NCBI GenBank assembly: GCA_963733265.1
Contig: CAVTCF010000003.1
Span: 62,001 to 126,000, forward strand
Length of the DNA stretch: 64,000 nucleotides
DNA from: PALSA-1006 sp963733265
Lineage (GTDB): Bacteria; Pseudomonadota; Gammaproteobacteria; Burkholderiales; Gallionellaceae
Reading direction: 5' to 3'
Shown one piece after another: positions 1 to 6,817 of the stretch. Position 1 is the stretch's first letter, and the number at the start of each line of letters is the position of its first letter. The translations under genes were made by a program, and so were the position numbers. Below the pieces are notes generated by a model. It was not told the DNA's origin, did no database searches, and saw only the letters and a program-made list of their open reading frames with translations.

Positions 1-588
1 AGGATTTTTCAGTGCTTGATCTTTTTGCAATAGCTTTGCGATAGCCTTACGGATAACGCTGCCGGTATTAGATTTTCTGCCAGCGTGAAATTTCTGCCCC
101 TCGACCGCAGGCAGTCGATCTTTTTTATGCGCAATTAAAGCGGTGTTACGAATTACCTTCACATCTCTTTGCGTTGCCTGATTGATCTGATCTAACGCCT
201 CCTTGCAATCACTCACAAAACGGCTTGGGTCGCCTACATCGCCCGCAAAAATGTTGTCACGAAACTTGCCGCCCTGATAGTTAAAATATAAAGCCAGCGC
301 CTCATCTGAAAAGTCTGCAATAGATTCAATCCACCCGCCTGCTGCATAAAGCTCGCGTAAATAGTTTTCCGTGGCTGGCTGAGTAAAGTTTCTTTCAAAC
401 TCTCTAGTCTCGCAGGTCATTAAATTAGGTTGGTCAGGCAAGAATGTGCTGCGCATTAATGTGCCGTTTATATATCGCGTAAAGTCATTTACATGTATCA
501 GGTCGCCCCATCGCTTGAGAGGCTTGCTTGTTGCATCTAGCGCCTGCTGTAGTGTCAGCTTTTGGGGTTGTGGATTGATCTTGCTCAT
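1..588 (-). CDS. hypothetical protein of the integrated element (partial, C-terminus off window)
   Basis: Reading leftward from an ATG at 588, the frame stays open for 196 codons to the window edge, so the C-terminus is missing. The protein begins MSKINPQPQKLTLQQ. It is soluble and polar, with no signal peptide or membrane segment, and its visible end is rich in Lys and Arg. The start is 2 nt past the integrase stop, which suggests one transcript with the integrase and element cargo. I do not recognise the family. A small regulatory or accessory protein of the island is possible, but nothing in the sequence shows a function. Confidence 0.6.
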   Translation of the reverse strand, partial: MSKINPQPQKLTLQQALDATSKPLKRWGDLIHVNDFTRYINGTLMRSTFLPDQPNLMTCETREFERNFTQPATENYLRELYAAGGWIESIADFSDEALALYFNYQGGKFRDNIFAGDVGDPSRFVSDCKEALDQINQATQRDVKVIRNTALIAHKKDRLPAVEGQKFHAGRKSNTGSVIRKAIAKLLQKDQALKNP

Positions 589-590
589 GG

Positions 591-1790
591 CTATGCGCTC
601 TTAACGATCTGGATAACATTACCCTTGCTGCCGCAATAATTCCCCCATGCCTGCATCAATTCTCTGCGCTTCTCGAATAGGTCGCTGCGCTGATATGCGG
701 CTTCAACTTGGTTTGTATTGACGTGAGCTAATGCAGCTTCTAACACGGCGCTGGGGAAGGCTGTAGTTTCTGCACCCCACATCCTGAACGAGCTACGGAA
801 GCCGTGGACAGTTACCTCAGGCGCGATGCTGTGCAATGTTTTGTTGACGGCCACATCGGATAGCAAGCCGCCGCGCTCACCGCTGAAAACGCGCTCCGCA
901 TCATCAAGTCGCCATTCCTGCATCTTGGTTAATATCTGCATGGCCTCATCGCAAAGCGGCACACGATGTTCTTTTTCTGCTTTCATCCGGTGCGCTGGTA
1001 TTGTCCACGTCTTCGCGGTCAGGTCGATCTCATTCCACAATGCGCCTCTAGCCTCGCCTGATCTGGCCGCTGTCAGTATTGTGAACCGCAGGCAGTAAGC
1101 TGATAGAAAATCCATATCTCGCAGTGCTGACAGAATGCTCGGCACGTCGGCATAGGGCGCACTTGGAAAGTGAACACGCTTTGTCACTTTGCTGCGCTTT
1201 GGAAAGAACGTATCGAGATTGTTTTTCCATCCTGCCGGATTGTATCGCCCATGCGCTTTTTCAGTCACAGCGGCATAGGCCAGCACGGCCTCGATACGCG
1301 AACGAACTCTGGTTGCGGTTTCGGTTTTGGTTGCCCACATCGGCAGCAGGATAGCTTTCACATCGGCCAGCGTGATCTCGGCAGGCAGCTTGCTGCCGAT
1401 GGTGGGCTGCGCGTACTGCTCAAGCGTTGCTGTCCACTGTAGCGCGTGCTTGGCATTGCGCCATCCGCTGCGCTTGTTTTCGATCAACTCTTCCGCGTAG
1501 TCAGTGAACGTCATCGCCTTGCTGTCGCGCCTGTTCAGTAACTCCGCTGGGTCTTTACCATCAGTCAGTGCTGTGCGCATCTCTCCGGCCAGCTTGCGCG
1601 CCTGCGCCAATGATCTATTGGACAGTGGGCTAAGCCCTAATTCGATAGCTTTACCGCCTAGCTTGTAGCGAAACACCCAAGCCCTAGAGCCGTTTTCACG
1701 AACTCTTAGATACAGGTTGCCGCCGTCTTTATGGAAGCCTATTGGAAGCGTATCTAGCCCCCTTGCGCTCAATATTTTGACTGTTGCCAT
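591..1790 (-). CDS. tyrosine recombinase/integrase (P4-like, DUF4102 N-terminus)
   Basis: Site-specific recombinase of 399 aa that would integrate and excise a genomic island or prophage. The N-terminal ~90 residues look like the DUF4102 arm-binding domain of P4-type integrases. A SAM-like core-binding domain follows, then the catalytic domain. All catalytic positions are visible: Arg in TAARSGEARGALW (~243), Lys in HRMKAEKEHRVPL, HGFRSSFR (HxxR, ~331), a second His in ALAHVNTNQ and the nucleophile Tyr in AAYQRSDLFEKRR (~371). It therefore looks intact and active. It is read away from the tRNA-Ser gene 0.5 kb upstream, the usual layout for tRNA-targeting islands, so the element should extend left of the window. 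Confidence 0.95.
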   Translation of the reverse strand: MATVKILSARGLDTLPIGFHKDGGNLYLRVRENGSRAWVFRYKLGGKAIELGLSPLSNRSLAQARKLAGEMRTALTDGKDPAELLNRRDSKAMTFTDYAEELIENKRSGWRNAKHALQWTATLEQYAQPTIGSKLPAEITLADVKAILLPMWATKTETATRVRSRIEAVLAYAAVTEKAHGRYNPAGWKNNLDTFFPKRSKVTKRVHFPSAPYADVPSILSALRDMDFLSAYCLRFTILTAARSGEARGALWNEIDLTAKTWTIPAHRMKAEKEHRVPLCDEAMQILTKMQEWRLDDAERVFSGERGGLLSDVAVNKTLHSIAPEVTVHGFRSSFRMWGAETTAFPSAVLEAALAHVNTNQVEAAYQRSDLFEKRRELMQAWGNYCGSKGNVIQIVKSA

Positions 1791-2079
1791 GATTACCCCT
1801 TCGCTATAGTCAGATTCTCCGCCAGACTCTTCGGTCTTACCCTCGGTCTTACCCGTTGACGCGGATTATAGCAAACTGCGGCGAACCGTGGCGAATTGAT
1901 AATGCGATAAGTACTTGACGCATAAAGATGATGGCGGAAGTCAGCGAAAGTGCGCAAACGTGGGTTTGTCAGCCCCCCTCTCCGCCAAACAATTTAATAT
2001 AACTTTATGTTTATATTAAATATATTAACATATAAAATCGGTCAACAACGCCCTAAAATGGGCATGGAATGACATGTGT

Positions 2080-2101
2080 TGGGCAGCTTTTGGGCAGCTT
2101 T
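2080..2101. repeat. tandem 11-bp direct repeat upstream of integrase
   Basis: Two adjacent copies of TGGGCAGCTTT, followed by a T run. They lie between the integrase gene and its target tRNA, where arm-type sites for integrase or excisionase usually lie. Function is inferred from position only. Confidence 0.45.
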
Positions 2102-2267
2102 TTTTACACCTAAAACGATCCGTTTAGCTAATGTATTGCGGACATTTTACTTATTTGTAAATTTGCATAGAAATTGGCGCTTAACCTAGAGCAACCCAAT
2201 GGGATTTTTTAACGCCATGCAATGCAAACGAGTAAGATCGCCAGTAAGACCAATAAATATTTAGCAT

Positions 2268-2293
2268 GAAAAAAGCCCACTATTACATGGGCT
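2268..2293 (-). terminator. rho-independent terminator after tRNA-Ser
   Basis: On the minus strand AGCCCA and TGGGCT arms (2288-2293 and 2274-2279) close an 8-nt loop and are followed by a T run. It lies 14 nt past the tRNA CCA, so it would end the tRNA transcript before the integrase gene. If the tRNA 3' end is the att core, this terminator belongs to the inserted element. Confidence 0.7.
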
Positions 2294-2306
2294 TGGTTCA
2301 CTTCTT

Positions 2307-2400
2307 TGGCGGAGAGAGAGGGATTCGAACCCTCGATACAAGTTTAAGCTCGTATGCGCCCTTAGCAGGGGCGTGCCTTCGACCTCTCGGCCATCTCTCC
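2307..2400 (-). tRNA. tRNA-Ser (anticodon GCT)
   Basis: Complete type II tRNA on the minus strand. The 7-bp acceptor stem pairs GGAGAGA with TCTCTCC. The discriminator is G and the CCA is encoded (2307-2309). The D arm contains GGCCGAGAGGTCGAAGGC. The anticodon loop is CTGCTAA between CGCCC and GGGCG, giving anticodon GCT for AGC/AGU codons. The long variable arm is the hallmark of Ser tRNAs, and the T arm has GGTTCGAATCC. The gene faces the integrase and is the probable integration target, its 3' end being preserved. Confidence 0.97.
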
Positions 2401-2488
2401 GAAGGCCGCGGATGATACTGGGTCGGTCCTTTTCGGTCAAACTATTTTTTGGGTTTTTACAAATAAACTGCTCAAATTGCTAATGTTT

Positions 2489-2980
2489 TTAGATTTTTCG
2501 CTGATAGTTCACGAAATGATATGCCAGAGGTTGAGGCGTCTCTTGGGTTCGTATTTCCCGCGAGGTTTCTTGCCACCGGCTTTTATCGAAATCGGGGAAG
2601 TGGGCATCACCTTTGACCTCTTGCTGAATTTCCGTGACGTAAAGTGTGTCAACAAGCGCGATTGATTGAGCGTAAAGTTCCGCACCACCAACTATAAATA
2701 TTTCCTCATCGCCTGCACAGGCATTGATTGCATCTTGTAGCGAATGCGCGATCTCACAGCCTTCTATGGATAGATTATTATTGCGCGTAACAATCACTGT
2801 CGTGCGCCCCGGCAAGGTCTTACCGATAGAGTCGAAAGTCTTTCGCCCCATAATCATGTGATGACCCATTGTCAGCGCTTTGAAATGTTTAAGGTCTTCA
2901 GGGCAGCGCCAGGGCAAAGTATTGTTGACGCCAATGGTACGATTCTTTGCCATTGCGACGATAAGGGAGATACGACTCAT
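2489..2980 (-). CDS. folA: dihydrofolate reductase
   Basis: Reduces dihydrofolate to tetrahydrofolate with NADPH, regenerating the cofactor that thymidylate synthase consumes. The 163-aa length is normal. Visible family motifs are the IGVNNTLPW substrate loop, the acidic active-site residue in PEDLKHFK (~29), the NADPH-binding MGRKTFDSIGKTLPGR segment (~45-60) and IFIVGGAELY near residue 96. Its ATG overlaps the thyA stop by 4 bases (ATGA), so the two are translationally coupled as thyA-folA. It ends about 90 bp before the tRNA-Ser gene, at the boundary of the integrated element. Confidence 0.97.
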   Translation of the reverse strand: MSRISLIVAMAKNRTIGVNNTLPWRCPEDLKHFKALTMGHHMIMGRKTFDSIGKTLPGRTTVIVTRNNNLSIEGCEIAHSLQDAINACAGDEEIFIVGGAELYAQSIALVDTLYVTEIQQEVKGDAHFPDFDKSRWQETSREIRTQETPQPLAYHFVNYQRKI

Positions 2981-3771
2981 ATTGCGACAGGGGCTTTAAT
3001 CGCCGGATGCGGATCGTAACCCTCCAGCGTAAAGTCTTCATACTTGAATGAGAAAATATCTGTTACGGCAGGATTGATTTTCATGGCCGGTAATGGTCGA
3101 GGTTCACGCGACAACTGCAAATGCGTTTGCTCCATGTGGTTGGAATACAAATGCGCGTCGCCGAAAGTATGGACGAAATCACCCGTCTTCAGTCCGCACA
3201 CCTGTGCCATCATCATGGTAAGCAAAGCGTAGCTGGCGATGTTAAAGGGCACTCCGAGGAAAATATCGGCGCTGCGTTGATACAATTGGCATGAGAGCTT
3301 GCCGTCTGCCACATAAAACTGAAAGAAGGCATGACAGGGCGCGAGTGCCATTTTGTCGAGTTCGCCTACGTTCCACGCTGAAACAATGATGCGGCGCGAA
3401 TCGGGATTGTTTTTTATCTGATCAACAGCAATTTTGATCTGGTCGATGACTCGGCCATCTATCGTTGCCCAAGAGCGCCATTGTTTGCCATATACCGGGC
3501 CAAGGTTGCCATTTTCGTCCGCCCATTCATCCCAGATGCTAACGCCATTTTCTTTGAGATATTTGATATTTGTCTCGCCCTGCATGAACCACAACAACTC
3601 GTGAATAATTGAACGCAAGTGACATTTCTTGGTGGTAACCAGCGGAAAACCATTCTCTAGGTTAAAACGCAGTTGGTAACCGAACACGCTGGTGGTACCG
3701 GTTCCGGTGCGGTCAGACTTTAGAGTGCCGTGGTCAAGCACGTGTTGCATGAGATCAAGGTAATTACGCAT
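2977..3771 (-). CDS. thyA: thymidylate synthase
   Basis: Makes dTMP from dUMP and methylene-tetrahydrofolate. Started at the ATG at 3771 it is 264 aa, exactly the usual length for ThyA; a longer open frame to 3867 would add 32 unrelated residues and run into the divergent gene. Motifs seen are the dUMP-binding SDRTGTGT loop, the nucleophile Cys in PCHAFFQFY (~146), the following QLYQRSADIFLGVPFN, and DAHLYSNHMEQ near the C-terminus. It forms an overlapping pair with folA and is divergent from the aminopeptidase gene, with only 50 bp between starts. Confidence 0.97.
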   Translation of the reverse strand: MRNYLDLMQHVLDHGTLKSDRTGTGTTSVFGYQLRFNLENGFPLVTTKKCHLRSIIHELLWFMQGETNIKYLKENGVSIWDEWADENGNLGPVYGKQWRSWATIDGRVIDQIKIAVDQIKNNPDSRRIIVSAWNVGELDKMALAPCHAFFQFYVADGKLSCQLYQRSADIFLGVPFNIASYALLTMMMAQVCGLKTGDFVHTFGDAHLYSNHMEQTHLQLSREPRPLPAMKINPAVTDIFSFKYEDFTLEGYDPHPAIKAPVAI

Positions 3772-3821
3772 GGTGAATGCCCGTATAATCGGGTAATGAA
3801 TGGCTAAATTTTGAGGACGTA

Positions 3822-5381
3822 ATGCTAGCACAATTGACCCTGATTCCCTCCCTGTCCAAGACATCAAGCTCTACCCATTTGCTGGTGTTGTTGCCCAAAT
3901 CGAAAACCCTGCCTAAAGACACTCCACACGCAGAATTACTGGCTGCCGTGCTAAAGCGTCGGGAATTGAAACCGGATGAGTTGGCAAAATCCGCCATTAG
4001 CGCGAGTGCGGACCATGGTTCGCTTGTGGTGTGGGCGATGATTGATTTTGACAAAGATACTTTCGCGCAACAGGTGCAGGTACGCAAGGCTTTGCAGTTA
4101 CTGCTGGAAGAACAACCGAAGCAGCTCACCATAGTGGTGCAGGGCGATGATGTGCAGCGTCAACGCTTGGCAGAACTGGCGGTGTACGGTGTCTGGGTGA
4201 ATGGAGCGTTGTTGCCGGTGCTAAAGAAAAAGGACGAGCGGAAGCCATTGAAGAAGATCGAGCTGGTCGGCCTTATGTCCCTTCCCCCTCACAGAGGGGG
4301 AGAGCGAAGCGAGGGGGCAACTAGGATGGGGGTAGCGCAACAGAATATAAACGTTTCTACCCCCACCCTAACCCTGCCCCTTAAAAGGGGAGGGGATGTT
4401 GCGATATTCGATGCCCTCAAAGCGCAGGCCAAAGGCAATCTATTATGCCGCGAATTAACGGTGTTGCCGCCCAACACCCTGACGCCTGCCAACTATCGTG
4501 CCCGCATCGGAAAACTGGCCCAGCAGCATGGTTGGGCGCTGGAAGAGTTTGATCTGAAAAAACTGCGAAAAATGGGTGCGGGTGCTTTTGTTGCAGTAGC
4601 GCAAGGCAGTGCGGATGAAGATGCTGCGATTGTGCATCTCTCATATAAAAATCCCAAGGCCAAACAAACCATTGCGCTGGTAGGCAAAGGTATCTGTTTC
4701 GATACGGGTGGGCACAACCTCAAGCCTGCGCGCTACATGAACAATATGCATGAAGACATGAACGGCTCTGCCGTTGCACTGGGTATTTTACTTGCCGCAA
4801 CAGAGAGCAAATTACCCGTGAATATAGATTGCTGGCTGGCCTTGGCGCAAAACCATATCAGCCCCAAAGCGTACAAACAAAATGACATCGTTACCGCGCT
4901 GAACGGCACGACCATTGAAGTAGTTCACACGGATGCAGAGGGGCGCATGGTGCTGGCCGACACGCTCACGCTGGCTTCACGCGCCAAACCGAATTTAATG
5001 ATCGACTTTGCCACACTCACCGGCAGCATGGCGGCGGCGTTGGGGGCCAGATACAGTGGCGTGTTTGCGACCAGCGACGAGTTGGCGCAACGCGCAGTGA
5101 GCGTGGGCAAGCAAAGCGGCGAGCGCCTTTGCGTATTTCCGCAGGATGAAGACTACGAGGCTGCACTTGATTCCAAAGTGGCTGATATCAAGCAATGCAC
5201 TTTAGATGGGGAGGCAGACCATATTCTCGCCACACGTTTTCTAAAACGCTTTGTGGAAAAAAATGTGCCGTGGCTACATGTTGATTTGTCGGCCAGCCGT
5301 TGCGAAGGCGGGCTGGGTATTATTGCGCATGAAGTGAACGGTTTTGGCGTGGCTTGGGGTTTGGGAATGTTGCAAAAATGA
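3822..5381 (+). CDS. pepA: M17 leucyl aminopeptidase family protein with an in-frame palindromic repeat insertion
   Basis: Cytosolic two-metal aminopeptidase, 519 aa. The catalytic domain shows GKGICFDTGG (Lys and Asp ligands, ~288-297), MHEDMNGSAVALG and the signature HTDAEGRMVLAD (~369-380) with its Asp, Glu and Arg. The N-terminal domain is poorly conserved, as is usual in the family. Residues ~152-192 do not look like the family at all: they are encoded by a ~118-bp palindromic intergenic-type repeat (4278-4396) that keeps the reading frame open, sitting in the linker between the two domains. A GAGGA ribosome site precedes the ATG. Exact subfamily (PepA versus PepB-like) is not certain. 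Confidence 0.9.
   Translation: MLAQLTLIPSLSKTSSSTHLLVLLPKSKTLPKDTPHAELLAAVLKRRELKPDELAKSAISASADHGSLVVWAMIDFDKDTFAQQVQVRKALQLLLEEQPKQLTIVVQGDDVQRQRLAELAVYGVWVNGALLPVLKKKDERKPLKKIELVGLMSLPPHRGGERSEGATRMGVAQQNINVSTPTLTLPLKRGGDVAIFDALKAQAKGNLLCRELTVLPPNTLTPANYRARIGKLAQQHGWALEEFDLKKLRKMGAGAFVAVAQGSADEDAAIVHLSYKNPKAKQTIALVGKGICFDTGGHNLKPARYMNNMHEDMNGSAVALGILLAATESKLPVNIDCWLALAQNHISPKAYKQNDIVTALNGTTIEVVHTDAEGRMVLADTLTLASRAKPNLMIDFATLTGSMAAALGARYSGVFATSDELAQRAVSVGKQSGERLCVFPQDEDYEAALDSKVADIKQCTLDGEADHILATRFLKRFVEKNVPWLHVDLSASRCEGGLGIIAHEVNGFGVAWGLGMLQK
4278..4396. repeat. REP-like palindromic element (family A) inside the aminopeptidase gene
   Basis: Two hairpins in head-to-head array: CCTTCCCCCTC/GAGGGGGAGAG then CTAGGATGGGGGTAG, and later CTACCCCCACCCTAACC then CCCCTTAAAAGGGGAGGGG. 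The same design occurs between genes at 9842-10020, 11800-11900 and 17775-17876. Here it lies within a coding frame and adds about 39 codons. Confidence 0.85.
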
Positions 5382-5527
5382 TGCCGATTTGACTAGCTAT
5401 CTTTCTAATTAAGGGGGAAAAAGACGGTTGATCATCAAATGGTGAAGAGTTCAAGTTGCTAAGATTCAAGCTATAGCCGAATTGTTATTTGGCAAATTAT
5501 TTATAACTCACACCAAAGGATACAGGT

Positions 5528-5995
5528 ATGAAAAAAACACTTTCTAAAATCGCATTCGCCCTTTCCTTAACTGTCATGATCTCGACCAATGCTCAGGCTT
5601 CGGCCACCCAAGAATCAGTTGGGTGCGGTTTGGGTACCATGATTTTTCAAAACACGAATGGCCTGCTGTGGAGCTTGTTCGCATTGACAACCAATACAAC
5701 AACTTTCCAAACAGTTTCAATGACGTTTGGTCTGCTCAATTGTCCCGCGGGCGCATCGGTCAGAGGGCGGATTGCCAGCTTCATTGAATTTAACAAACCT
5801 GAATTGGCCATTGAAATTGCACAAGGCAAAGGTGAGCGTCTACTGGCGCTGGTGGAAATGTATGGCGTGAAAGAATCTGATCGTGCCGCAGCTATCTCTG
5901 CGTTAAAGTCAAATCAAGTTGCAATTTTCATACACAAGTCTTCTGATGATATTCAAGATGAGATGGATAAGACGCTGCAACCCTTTGTTTCTTAA
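5528..5995 (+). CDS. DUF3015 family secreted protein, copy 1
   Basis: 155-aa exported protein. A signal peptide (MKKTLSKIAFALSLTVMI...AQA, cleavage near 25) is followed by GCGLGTMIF, the N-terminal Cys-containing motif I associate with DUF3015, and a helical C-terminal half with AIEIAQGKGERLLALVEMYG. A second Cys sits in GLLNCPAG, so a disulfide is possible. A close paralogue follows at 6143 in the same direction, with its own ribosome site and terminator, so this is a tandem duplication. The molecular function of the family is unknown to me; location is probably the periplasm. Confidence 0.8.
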   Translation: MKKTLSKIAFALSLTVMISTNAQASATQESVGCGLGTMIFQNTNGLLWSLFALTTNTTTFQTVSMTFGLLNCPAGASVRGRIASFIEFNKPELAIEIAQGKGERLLALVEMYGVKESDRAAAISALKSNQVAIFIHKSSDDIQDEMDKTLQPFVS

Positions 5996-6014
5996 AATCG
6001 AGCTGGCTGTCAAT

Positions 6015-6045
6015 AAAAAACCGGGGTAGCTTACCCGGTTTTTTA
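6015..6045 (+). terminator. terminator after DUF3015 copy 1
   Basis: Stem AAAAAACCGGG/CCCGGTTTTTT with a short internal irregularity and a T run, 20 nt past the stop codon. Confidence 0.85.
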
Positions 6046-6142
6046 TTGACCTAAAGCAGACCAAGCCGATGCGCATTTATGTTAGCCTGACAGTTGCAGC
6101 CATAAGTGCTGCATAAATTTACTCATACTGAAGGGATTTAAT

Positions 6143-6610
6143 ATGAAAAAAGCACTCTCAAAGGTAGCATTGGCACTTTCCCTAACTGTGATGGCTGCAA
6201 GCGGAGCACAAGCTTCTTCCACTCAGGATGCTGCAGGTTGCGGCGTGGGAACGCTGATTTTTAAAGACCAGCATGGTTTGATCTTTAATCTGCTGGCTAC
6301 CACCACGAATGGTATTTTGTTTGGCACTGTTTCCCAAACTTTTGGAATCTTGAACTGTCCGGCAGATGCATCGGTTAGCGGCAAGATCGCCAGCTTCATC
6401 GATTTCAACAAACAACAATTGGCGATTGAAGTTGCCCAAGGTAAAGGTGATCGTCTGGCAGCATTGGTTGAAATGTACGGTGTAAAACAGGCTGATCGCC
6501 AAGCTGCAATTGCAGCATTGAAGGCCAACCAGATTGCTATTTTTAGCCAACAGTCCACTTCTGCTATCCAAGGCGAAATGAACAAGACGCTGCAAGCTTT
6601 CGTTTCCTGA
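6143..6610 (+). CDS. DUF3015 family secreted protein, copy 2
   Basis: 155 aa, the same length as the preceding gene and clearly homologous along its whole length: signal peptide, GCGVGTLIF, ILNCPADASV, AIEVAQGKGDRLAALVEMYG, C-terminal KTLQAFVS. The two share most residues in the second half and differ more in the loop after the first Cys. Both start about 10 nt after a purine-rich ribosome site. The pair arose by tandem duplication and both frames are intact, which suggests both are kept by selection. Function unknown. Confidence 0.8.
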   Translation: MKKALSKVALALSLTVMAASGAQASSTQDAAGCGVGTLIFKDQHGLIFNLLATTTNGILFGTVSQTFGILNCPADASVSGKIASFIDFNKQQLAIEVAQGKGDRLAALVEMYGVKQADRQAAIAALKANQIAIFSQQSTSAIQGEMNKTLQAFVS

Positions 6611-6626
6611 TTTAATTAATCGCAAA

Positions 6627-6657
6627 CAAAAAACCGAGGCTAGACCCTCGGTTTTTT
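6627..6657 (+). terminator. terminator after DUF3015 copy 2
   Basis: Stem AAACCGAGG/CCTCGGTTT with a TTTTTT tail, directly after the second DUF3015 gene. Confidence 0.88.
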
Positions 6658-6698
6658 GTTGACTATTGAGGTTCCCATAATTGAAGACAGCAATGTAT

Positions 6699-6794
6699 TG
6701 TAGGGTGCACTTTGTGCTGTCCATTTTCATGCAGCTTTGCTGCATAGAAAGTTGCGTGACTTTGTTGCACCAGGGTGCATGGAATGCACCCTGC
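6699..6794. repeat. intergenic repeat (family B, GTAGGGTGCA...TGCACCC)
   Basis: Contains TGTAGGGTGCACTTTGTGC at one end and CAGGGTGCATGGAATGCACC at the other, around a CATGCAGCTTTGCTGCAT hairpin. A related unit, GTAGGGTGCATTCCATGCACC, lies at 29283. It occupies what would be the N-terminal extension of the next gene, which is one reason to start that gene at 6818. Confidence 0.7.
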
Positions 6795-6817
6795 GAAATG
6801 CTGTGTTGGAATGGAAT

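Larger units (their letters stand above)
1791..2306. other. gene-free attachment/control region between integrase and tRNA-Ser
   Basis: 516 bp without a credible gene. It holds a very AT-rich block at 1993-2037 (likely integrase promoter or bending site), a tandem 11-bp direct repeat TGGGCAGCTTT at 2080-2090 and 2091-2101 (candidate arm-type recombinase site), and a terminator-like hairpin at 2268-2293. At 1978-1989, on the plus strand, it also holds an inverted 12-bp copy of the tRNA 3' end (CTCTCCGCCAAA). By position this should be the element's right end. The exact att core cannot be fixed without the left junction. Confidence 0.5.

Noticed and set aside
6737..6817. 27-residue N-terminal extension of the Lnb-domain protein
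   Set aside because: The extension is encoded by a family B repeat, and the signal peptide begins at the ATG at 6818.
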